A stretch of 11,068 nt of DNA, from positions 1 to 11,068 of the forward strand of contig JAKADJ010000051.1 in assembly GCA_021820645.1 (NCBI GenBank), given 5' to 3'. Source of the DNA: Bacillota bacterium (GTDB lineage Bacteria > Bacillota_E > Sulfobacillia > Sulfobacillales > Sulfobacillaceae). A program made the position numbers and the translations under genes. Each line of letters begins with the position of its first letter. The first letter of the stretch is position 1. This document shows, one piece after another, positions 5,967 to 11,068 of this stretch. The notes under the pieces were generated by a model. The model had not been told where the DNA came from and did no database searches. It saw only the letters and a list, made by a program, of their open reading frames with translations.

Positions 5967-6872
5967 ATGGATTCTCGACTGGGTGTGTTTTTAACGGTGG
6001 CTCGCATGGAACAATTGACCCGGGCCAGCCAGCATTTGAATTTAGCCCCATCGTCCGTGTCCCAACAAATTACCGGTCTGGAACAAGATCTTGGCGCTGT
6101 CTTATTTACTAGGACCAGTCGTGGCATGAAACTGACAGCGAGTGGCCGCCTTCTCTTTACCATGGCAGAGGAAATGGAGGCCACGTGGCAAAAAACCGTC
6201 CGCACCATCCAACTTTACGAGCATCACAGTGCAGAGGTTCGCATTGCCGCATCGCATACGGTTTCAGAACTGTATCTGCCACGGCCGTTAGGCAGATTCC
6301 GTAGTGAATCGCCCCACACCCGGATTCATTTGAGTATGACGAATAGCACTAACGTGGTCGAACAAGTCCTAAGAGGCACGGTGGATATCGGCATTATCGA
6401 AGGCGCAGCACCGAACAGTCGCGTCGAGAAGATTTCATTGTGGCGCGATTCCATGGGCCTCATCGTATCGCGCCAGCACCCATTCGTCTCTCATGCGTCG
6501 ATCGGTCTTAAAGAATTAGAACACTTGGAATGGATTTTACGGGAACCCGGTTCCGGTACCCGGCGCGTCTTTGAGCGGGCATTAGAAGATGCCGGCTCCT
6601 CAATCGGTCGCCTCATGATTTTAATGGAGCTCTCTTCATTACGAGCCATCACCGCCATGGTCGCCAACAATGTAGGTGTCAGCGTCGTATCCGAGGCCAT
6701 CGTCGGTTCGAGTGAGATCAAGATTCCCGGTGTCAAACTCCTTCCCATCCGAGAACTATCTTTAACGCGGACCATCGAGGCGGTGATATCCCCGCATAGC
6801 ACCTCAGACACCGTGAAACGACTCTTGTCCCGTCTTCAAGAAGACGTGGCGATCCGCCAACATCAAGGTTAA
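5967..6872 (+). CDS. LysR-family transcriptional regulator
   Basis: The 301-residue protein has the LysR layout: an N-terminal winged helix-turn-helix (about 5-62, with LTRASQHLNLAPSSVSQQIT as the recognition helix-turn-helix and LTASGR closing the wing), a linker helix (63-88), and a two-lobed ligand-binding domain (about 90-295). WILREPGSGTRR (189-200) is the signature found in the CysL/YeiE/CbbR branch, whose members respond to sulfur or carbon metabolites. ATG at 5967 follows GGAGG with a 9-nt spacer; TTG at 5964 (6-nt spacer) is an equally possible start that adds one residue. It is divergent from the TDT transporter gene, the usual arrangement for a LysR regulator and its target. The ligand is not readable from sequence. 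Confidence 0.93.
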   Translation: MDSRLGVFLTVARMEQLTRASQHLNLAPSSVSQQITGLEQDLGAVLFTRTSRGMKLTASGRLLFTMAEEMEATWQKTVRTIQLYEHHSAEVRIAASHTVSELYLPRPLGRFRSESPHTRIHLSMTNSTNVVEQVLRGTVDIGIIEGAAPNSRVEKISLWRDSMGLIVSRQHPFVSHASIGLKELEHLEWILREPGSGTRRVFERALEDAGSSIGRLMILMELSSLRAITAMVANNVGVSVVSEAIVGSSEIKIPGVKLLPIRELSLTRTIEAVISPHSTSDTVKRLLSRLQEDVAIRQHQG

Positions 6873-6939
6873 GGACCGGAAATTCCCCCATATGACGACG
6901 ATCCTGTTGGACAACGGTAAGATCCGGTTTGCCAAAAAA

Positions 6940-7419
6940 TCATGTCGGATCAGCGAACCAAGTGACGTGAGCACCCGGGCTTTGAAACCATTCGTCCGGA
7001 TAAGGGAACTGTCGTGGTGGCAGGTTAGAGGGGTCAAAATAGCGAAACGCCATCGATTCCCCATCGATCGCGTCTAATTTTCCCCCTTCTATCTGACATT
7101 CGAATACGATAACTAAATATTCGACCTGATTCCCATCAGCATAGGTCCAGCGAAACTCTTGCCCTCCCGCCACCCCCAAAATGGTTAAGGGCCGAACCTT
7201 CAGTCCCGTTTCCTCCCACACCTCGCGTCGAATGGCTTGGGCTGGTGCTTCACCAATTTCAATCGCCCCGGCCGGAATGCTCCATCGTTGGTCGTCAGCA
7301 CTCTGGACAAACAAAATGTGTCCGCTGTCGTTACGGATAACCGCCGCAACACTGGGACTAAAGATCAAATCAGTCCCAATCTTGGTTCTCAATTCACGAT
7401 AATATGAGGACATCGGCAT
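6940..7419 (-). CDS. Nudix hydrolase
   Basis: The 159-residue protein holds a perfect Nudix box at residues 51-73: G51, E57, R65-E66-V67, E69-E70, G72-L73. The three acidic residues of REVWEE bind the catalytic metal. The N-terminal YYRELRTKIG and the SPSVAAVI strand are typical of small YjhB-like Nudix proteins, which hydrolyse nucleoside diphosphate-linked compounds; the actual substrate cannot be told. Length matches the family. The ATG at 7419 is preceded by AAAGGAGC, about 9 nt upstream; a second ATG two codons later is too far from this site. It is convergent with the LysR gene (67-nt gap) and divergent from the amidohydrolase (195-nt gap), so it is probably transcribed alone. Confidence 0.95.
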   Translation of the reverse strand: MPMSSYYRELRTKIGTDLIFSPSVAAVIRNDSGHILFVQSADDQRWSIPAGAIEIGEAPAQAIRREVWEETGLKVRPLTILGVAGGQEFRWTYADGNQVEYLVIVFECQIEGGKLDAIDGESMAFRYFDPSNLPPRQFPYPDEWFQSPGAHVTWFADPT

Positions 7420-7614
7420 GGTCCAAGGCTCCTTTAGAAGACGTTCTCACGATGAGTTCGCGACCCAAAAGGTCGTTTCCTGCTCCGCGCTCAATGGTGT
7501 GCACCAAAAAACCCCACCACCCGATGCAATGCACGTCCCAGGCAGCAGGAACTTCGAAACTTTCTGGCGAAGCACTCTCCTCAGTATTCTCCACTCCCGA
7601 AGGAGGCTCACCGA
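7420..7614. other. Divergent intergenic region between the Nudix and amidohydrolase genes
   Basis: There is no convincing gene here. A small hairpin, CGACC-CAAAA-GGTCG followed by TTTCC (about 7461-7478), lies in the presumed amidohydrolase leader; its stem is too short to call a terminator. Short open frames across the region lack ribosome-binding sites. The amidohydrolase site AAGGAGG is at 7600-7606. Confidence 0.5.
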
Positions 7615-8859
7615 ATGTCCTATACCTATCTCTATCACGCGACCCTGATCGATGGCACCGGCCGTGATCCCATCTCCGACGCGGCTGTCCTCATCAAAGA
7701 TGACACCATTGTGGCGGTAGGACCCAAAGCCGAGGTTCCGTTACCCCAAGATGATAAGGTCGACGCCATCGACCTTCACGCCGCCACCATTCTCCCTGGG
7801 TTCATTGACTGCCATGTGCACGTAACATCCGAGGCCTTTGGCACCCAAGATCCCTATGCGACACCATTTACCTATCGCATTCTGAAAACCGCCCAATATG
7901 CGAAGGCTACCCTGGATGCGGGGATTACCTCGGTCCGAGATGCCGGCGGTGCTGACCGCGGGATTCAACGTGCCTTCGATGAAGGGCTAATCGCCGGCCC
8001 CCGCACGCAAATCTCTGTCACCATGCTGTCCATCACCGGAGGACACGGGGATGCGCATTCCGCCCTCTTAGGCTACCCGCTCAAAAATCCCCTGATGGTC
8101 GATGGGGTCTGCGATGGGATCGAAGGCGTGCGCAAAAAGGTCCGGGAGGTGATTCGAGCGGGTGCCCAGATCATTAAAGTCGCTACATCAGGTGGCGTCA
8201 TCAGCCCCACCGATAATCCTGAAGATGCACACTTTACATTGGATGAACTGAAGACCATCGTCGACGAAGCTCAGATGCACGGAGGCATTAAGGCGATGGC
8301 TCACGCCCAGGCTGCCGAAGGAATTAAGAATGCGGTGCGGGCAGGATTCCATTCGATTGAGCACGGAATCTATCTCGATGATGAGGCCATTGACCTGATG
8401 CTACAGCATGGAACCTACCTAGTTCCCACCCTCATTGCCCCCTTGTCCGTGCTGAAGGCATTTGACGAAGGCCTTCGAGTCCCTGCCTATGCCGTGGAAA
8501 AAACCAAGCGCGTAATTGAGGCTCACCAGACCAGTATAGCCAAAGCCAAAAGTAGAGGCGTTAAGATCGCCATGGGTACGGATAGCGGGGTGGGGCATCA
8601 CGGTACTAACCTGGAGGAACTCCAACTGTTGGTTGACATCGGGATGACACCCATGGAGGCGATTGTAGCCAGCACCCGGACTGCCGCCGATTGTCTCGGC
8701 TGGCAACACCGCCTAGGCACGGTTGAGGTCGGAAAATTAGCCGATATTACGGTATCTCAGGCGGATCCCTTAAAAGAACTTAGCCGCCTTCAACAGCACG
8801 ACAATATGGTGTTAGTCCTTAAGGGAGGAACTATCGTCAAGAACCGCTTACCGGCCTAA
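7615..8859 (+). CDS. Metal-dependent amidohydrolase (Xaa-Arg/Lys dipeptidase or prolidase-like)
   Basis: This 414-residue amidohydrolase has all the ligands of a binuclear metal site. H67 and H69 come from GFIDCHVHV, the likely carbamylated lysine is K188 (QIIKVATSGG), and the remaining ligands are H230 (AMAHAQ), H250 (SIEHG) and D323 (MGTDSG). A beta-sandwich built from the N-terminal 55 and C-terminal 60 residues (GKLADITV) flanks the TIM barrel. The ITGGHGDAH (140-148) and GTDSGVGHHG (321-330) stretches fit the subgroup of imidazolonepropionase-like enzymes that includes carboxypeptidases or dipeptidases acting on Xaa-Arg/Lys and Xaa-Pro; the substrate here is inferred. No signal peptide is visible, so it is cytoplasmic. 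AAGGAGG lies 8 nt before the ATG. It is transcribed alone and ended by a strong hairpin. Confidence 0.92.
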   Translation: MSYTYLYHATLIDGTGRDPISDAAVLIKDDTIVAVGPKAEVPLPQDDKVDAIDLHAATILPGFIDCHVHVTSEAFGTQDPYATPFTYRILKTAQYAKATLDAGITSVRDAGGADRGIQRAFDEGLIAGPRTQISVTMLSITGGHGDAHSALLGYPLKNPLMVDGVCDGIEGVRKKVREVIRAGAQIIKVATSGGVISPTDNPEDAHFTLDELKTIVDEAQMHGGIKAMAHAQAAEGIKNAVRAGFHSIEHGIYLDDEAIDLMLQHGTYLVPTLIAPLSVLKAFDEGLRVPAYAVEKTKRVIEAHQTSIAKAKSRGVKIAMGTDSGVGHHGTNLEELQLLVDIGMTPMEAIVASTRTAADCLGWQHRLGTVEVGKLADITVSQADPLKELSRLQQHDNMVLVLKGGTIVKNRLPA

Positions 8860-8861
8860 TG

Positions 8862-8899
8862 GTAGAGACGGGGCATTCTACGCCTCGCCCCGTCTCTGC
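8862..8899. terminator. Strong hairpin after the amidohydrolase gene
   Basis: AGAGACGGGGC (8864-8874) and GCCCCGTCTCT (8887-8897) form a perfect 11-bp GC-rich stem with a 12-nt loop, extendable by a G-U and a G-C pair to 8862-8899. It starts 3 nt after the stop codon and lies between convergent genes, so it may serve both strands. No U-run follows on either side, so termination efficiency or mechanism is uncertain. Confidence 0.6.
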
Positions 8900-8916
8900 T
8901 ATCGTGATATCCGTTG

Positions 8917-9195
8917 TTATGGGAGGAAAGTTGGACCCTGCGCCTCAATCATTTGCATCGCTGTCAATTGCCCGTCGGGGCTTAGTCGGGACCATGGGCT
9001 CCCGAGATTTACCATGTGTCCCCGGTCGACCCAATCTTGGTGCCATTGTTTTAGATGCTTTCGCAATTGCGATTCTTCATGGTCGGATAAATTATGTTCA
9101 GACTTCATCATCGTCACCAACTCGTCATGCGACGCCCCGTCTTTGTTCGCGACTAGGTGACACAACAGATGGTGCTCCATTTCTTTAATCTGCAC
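8917..9195 (-). CDS. Small hypothetical protein, possibly winged-helix-like
   Basis: I do not recognise a family. The 92-residue product is soluble and charged, with histidine-rich helices. The sequence HDELVTMMKSEHNLSDHEESQLRKHLKQWHQDWVD resembles a helix-turn-helix followed by a long helix, and residues 58-75 (GHMVNLGSPWSRLSPDGQ) could form the wing. This suggests a winged-helix-like domain but is weak evidence. GTG at 9195 has GGGAGG about 9 nt upstream, and a minus-strand TACAAT (9230-9235) could be its -10 box. These signals and the good length support a real gene. It converges on the amidohydrolase. Confidence 0.6.
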   Translation of the reverse strand: MQIKEMEHHLLCHLVANKDGASHDELVTMMKSEHNLSDHEESQLRKHLKQWHQDWVDRGHMVNLGSPWSRLSPDGQLTAMQMIEAQGPTFLP

Positions 9196-9235
9196 TGACC
9201 CCCACCTCCCTCAGTCTCGTACACTTGTCATTGTA

Positions 9236-9559
9236 TGATGATTGCGTAAAAATTCCCATCTTTTAGCACACGCATCCAAACGCCCCATGAAACCCGTCCC
9301 ATAATATTGGCCTCACGATTAGACTCCTCATTCCGCCCCCCTAATTATAGTGGTAATTTAATTGGGGATCAGGATTTTGTGATGGATCAACGGCAAGGGT
9401 ATGTTGCATTGAAATTGGGTCACTAATGACTACCGTCTCCGGCGTGATCAGGGCACCCATTGTGCCTCCGAGTGCTCGGAGATAAACGCAGTATCGCCCC
9501 CGAGTGCGCTCCAACCAGACTGTAATGCGGGCGGTGGCCAATGGTTGCGATCCGTCGCG
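9236..9559. other. Gene-poor stretch with an open tail of the HepT frame
   Basis: No confident gene is present. On the minus strand the frame of the HepT remnant stays open after its TAG (9608-9610) down to a stop at 9341. This gives a possible 66-residue peptide from a TTG at 9541 with no ribosome-binding site. It contains a plausible beta-rich stretch (TARITVWLERTRGRYCVYLRAL split over its first third), but I recognise nothing in it. The 9236-9340 part is AT-rich and looks non-coding. Confidence 0.35.
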
Positions 9560-9770
9560 CGATGCGTCTGCGACCTCTGACAGAAGCTTCTGGAGCGGGG
9601 CATGAATCTAGGGAATATCCTCGGCGACCGTCATCCACACAATCTCGATATCCACCTCATCGTACCCATGAATGAGCACGTTGCCCATGCTCTTCATGAC
9701 GTTCCAGGGTAGGACGAGTAGGGGACGGTACTCTAGGAATTATTCAATGACTCCCAGCCGAAAAATCATA
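9560..9770 (-). pseudogene. HepT-like (DUF86, HEPN) toxin remnant
   Basis: On the minus strand one frame reads WNVMKSMGNVLIHGYDEVD, then IEIVWMTVAEDIP, a stop, and HAPLQKLLSEV. This is the C-terminal half of DUF86/HepT proteins, whose usual core is RN-x-LVHGY-x-x-VD-x-x-x-VW-x-T-x-x-DLP. HepT is the RNase or toxin half of MntA/HepT toxin-antitoxin pairs. Two in-frame stops (TAA 9740-9742 and TAG 9608-9610) break it. The catalytic arginine of the R-x4-6-H motif is replaced by glycine (GNVLIHGY). The N-terminal half and any MntA nucleotidyltransferase gene are missing. It is therefore a dead remnant. Confidence 0.7.
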
Positions 9771-9826
9771 ACGCTAAGACATCGGAGGAACGCACATGGC
9801 CCGTTAACCAATGGGTTCTACACTCG

Positions 9827-9835
9827 TGATATAAT
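9827..9835 (+). promoter_or_regulatory. Extended -10 promoter of the rhodanese gene
   Basis: TGATATAAT contains the TGn extension and a perfect TATAAT hexamer (9830-9835). It is 33 nt upstream of the rhodanese ATG, leaving a leader of about 25 nt. A -35 element is weak or absent. Confidence 0.6.
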
Positions 9836-9867
9836 ATACCCCACACGGTATGTGGGAGGGGACTAAA

Positions 9868-10173
9868 ATGATTAAACATCTATCTTCGGATCGCGTGGAA
9901 TCCCTCGCTAGATCAGGAAACGGCGTCATTGTCGATGTCCGCGAAAGTTCCGAATATCGCGAGGGCCATATTCCGAGAGCCAAGCACATTTCGTTGACTC
10001 AACTTGTCTACCGATTGAAGGAGGTTCCTAAGGATCGAACCGTGGTCGTGGTATGTCGTTCCGGTAACCGATCGGCAAAGGCTGCCGAGTTGTTACAAGA
10101 AGCCGGCTATCGCAATGTGTACAACCTGTCCGGCGGGATGGACAAGTGGAACGGTCCTATCTCCAAGAACTAA
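9868..10173 (+). CDS. Single-domain rhodanese-like sulfurtransferase
   Basis: The 101-residue protein is one rhodanese domain: VIVDVRESSEYREGHIPRAKHI (residues 20-41 region), then the active-site loop CRSGNRS (63-69) with catalytic C63, then the C-terminal GYRNVYNLSGGMDKW signature. Such proteins carry sulfane sulfur as a cysteine persulfide, moving it between thiosulfate, glutathione persulfide or protein partners; the six-residue loop after the Cys is the sulfur-type (not Cdc25-type) loop. ATG at 9868 is preferred over the ATG at 9850, because AGGGG lies 6 nt upstream and an extended -10 promoter is well placed. It stands alone, with no partner next to it. The DsrE-like gene 8 kb away is the only other sulfur-linked gene. 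Confidence 0.95.
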   Translation: MIKHLSSDRVESLARSGNGVIVDVRESSEYREGHIPRAKHISLTQLVYRLKEVPKDRTVVVVCRSGNRSAKAAELLQEAGYRNVYNLSGGMDKWNGPISKN

Positions 10174-10189
10174 TCGCTCCTACAGAGAT

Positions 10190-10210
10190 AGCCATCCCCC
10201 GAGGATGGTT
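10190..10210 (+). terminator. Weak hairpin after the rhodanese gene
   Basis: CCATCC (10192-10197) and GGATGG (10203-10208) form a 6-bp stem with loop CCCGA, 16 nt after the stop. A G-U and an A-T pair extend it slightly, but no U-run follows. It could be a weak terminator. Confidence 0.35.
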
Positions 10211-10250
10211 CCTATACTTGTTACCAACCACCATTGTAACCCGTCGGCAT

Positions 10251-10280
10251 TTCAATTTAAAATGAGATAATCCTTACAAT
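10251..10280 (+). promoter_or_regulatory. Possible promoter of the VOC gene
   Basis: TTCAAT (10251-10256) and TACAAT (10275-10280) are separated by 18 nt, 23 nt before the ATG. The -10 is good and the -35 poor. Confidence 0.35.
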
Positions 10281-10303
10281 GCGATAAGGAAGAAGGAACC
10301 TAA

Positions 10304-10693
10304 ATGCACGCTAAAACGTTAGACCATATTGTTCTGGAAGTTAAGAGCTTAGAGGCATCTCTCGCTTTTTATCGTGACTTATTAGGCATGGACACGGTGC
10401 GCCTCGATGCCTATTACGCGGGGACAGTACCATTCCCGTCCGTGAGACTCGGCATCACTCTCATTGACCTCTTTGTCACCGAGGATCCGAAGCCCGGCCT
10501 TAACCACTTCTGTGTGGAGGTGAGCGATTCATTATCCACCATCGTGGATGAGTTAAAGCAACACGACATCGCTTACGACAACCTGGGTCAGCGTTTTGGC
10601 GCTCAAGGTGAAGGAACCAGTGTCTACGTGAAAGATCCCGATGGATACACGGTAGAGATTCGGACCTATGCCGGCGATGTGGTCCCCGATTAA
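10304..10693 (+). CDS. VOC superfamily (glyoxalase/dioxygenase fold) metalloprotein
   Basis: The 129-residue product has the paired beta-alpha-beta-beta-beta modules of the vicinal oxygen chelate fold. Module one starts LDHIVLEVKSLEASLAFYRDLLGM (split over residues 6-29) and module two starts LNHFCVEVSDSL (66-77). Candidate metal ligands are H8, H68 and E118 (DPDGYTVEIRTY), in the usual VOC positions. This matches small glyoxalase I, fosfomycin-resistance or extradiol dioxygenase relatives, and the substrate cannot be told from this sequence. The ATG at 10304 follows GAAGGA at suitable spacing. It appears monocistronic, 130 nt after the rhodanese stop. Confidence 0.92.
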   Translation: MHAKTLDHIVLEVKSLEASLAFYRDLLGMDTVRLDAYYAGTVPFPSVRLGITLIDLFVTEDPKPGLNHFCVEVSDSLSTIVDELKQHDIAYDNLGQRFGAQGEGTSVYVKDPDGYTVEIRTYAGDVVPD

Positions 10694-10800
10694 ATCGTGG
10701 TACGTGACACCTTTCGGGTCCCGCTCGGGGGCATTGGGGAAATCCCCACCTCAGATTACACAGAGCCGAATGGCTGAGTACTCGCCCTTGTGAGGATGGG
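10694..10800. other. Intergenic region with small inverted repeats
   Basis: GGGG-AAAT-CCCC (10736-10747), extended by an outer T-A pair, is a short hairpin. It may end the VOC transcript, but no T-run follows. CTCAG (from 10752) recurs inverted as CTGAG about 20 nt later, around an AGCC-GAAT-GGCT stem. Confidence 0.3.
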
Positions 10801-11068
10801 GTGTCTCAAATCACTGACGGCACCCGTACCATGAGCCACCCGCAGCGTCTCCGATACAGCAAAAGTGACGATGGACGCCTTAACTTTCTCGATATCCGCA
10901 GGATCCTAGAAGACCTCCACATCCCCTACGATTACCACGTTGCGCGCCCGAATGAGCATCCTCTCATCGAGATAGGAGCTTGGGTTGGTTCGAGAATTAT
11001 CCCTCAATGGTGCGAAACTCTTTCGATACCATGGTGAGCCGTTCATTGCCAGTCTCCGTGATCACCAA
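10801..11068 (+). pseudogene. Hypothetical protein at the window edge, probably frameshifted
   Basis: The frame starting at GTG 10801 (GAGG about 5 nt upstream; an in-frame ATG is at 10831) reads a plausible soluble sequence, including GRLNFLDIRRILEDLHIPYDY and ARPNEHPLIE. It then turns into an unlikely Trp- and Ile-rich tail and stops at 11037. From about 10976 the +1 frame instead reads ELGLVRELSLNG, then AKLFRYHGEPFIASLRDHQ, open to the window end. This suggests a single-base frameshift near 10970-10977, either real or a sequencing error. I do not recognise the family. If there is no frameshift, the gene is a 78-residue CDS, 10801-11037. Confidence 0.4.

Noticed and set aside
6831..6846. 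CGTCTTC-AA-GAAGACG inverted repeat at the end of the LysR gene
   Set aside because: It lies inside coding sequence about 25 nt before the stop, with no T-run, and is explained by the codons for the C-terminal residues.
7394..7594. 66-residue minus-strand open frame upstream of the Nudix gene
   Set aside because: It starts at a GTG with no properly spaced ribosome-binding site and runs into the Nudix coding start. Its composition is not protein-like and no family is recognisable.
9423..9638. 71-residue arginine-rich minus-strand frame
   Set aside because: It is an out-of-frame shadow across the HepT remnant and its tail. Its Arg/His/Ser-rich composition is typical of a non-coding GC-rich frame.

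Overview
The window looks like a moderate-GC bacterial chromosome segment, probably from a Firmicute. The evidence is purine-rich GGAGG ribosome-binding sites before nearly every gene, GTG starts, and a GlnA of the Bacillus-like GS-I-alpha type. A DsrE-like protein, a rhodanese and a sulfite/dicarboxylate-type transporter would suit a sulfur-metabolising acidophile such as Sulfobacillus, but that genus is a guess from protein flavour. No rRNA, tRNA, CRISPR array, insertion sequence or phage gene was seen.

Layout. The left edge holds the arginine pair argC-argJ on the minus strand, with argJ cut by the window start. Its promoter region (1130-1263) is shared divergently with a small DsrE-like gene and contains an ArgR-like operator and a separate 19-bp palindrome. 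A DUF421 (YetF-type) membrane protein gene (minus) meets the DsrE-like gene tail to tail. Glutamine synthetase glnA (plus) follows, and its 3' end overlaps by 14 nt a convergent gene for a protein closely resembling cyanobacterial acyl-ACP reductase (AAR). That gene has its own extended -10 promoter with an 18-bp palindrome at the predicted start of transcription. A TDT/SLAC1-family exporter (minus) and a LysR regulator (plus) form a divergent pair with inverted repeats between them. A Nudix hydrolase (minus) and a metal-dependent amidohydrolase (plus) are again divergent, and a strong hairpin follows the amidohydrolase gene.

The right part (8900-11068) is less dense. It contains a 92-residue protein of unknown function, a broken HepT (DUF86) toxin remnant with two in-frame stops, a single-domain rhodanese, a VOC/glyoxalase-fold protein, and a short reading frame at the edge that seems to carry a frameshift.

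How the genes relate: most are single transcription units with their own control regions. argC and argJ serve arginine synthesis and glnA serves ammonium assimilation. The LysR-TDT pair is probably a self-contained regulated export unit, possibly for sulfite. I found no convincing new multi-gene system. The best candidates for a second look are the AAR-like reductase with its operator and the LysR-TDT pair.
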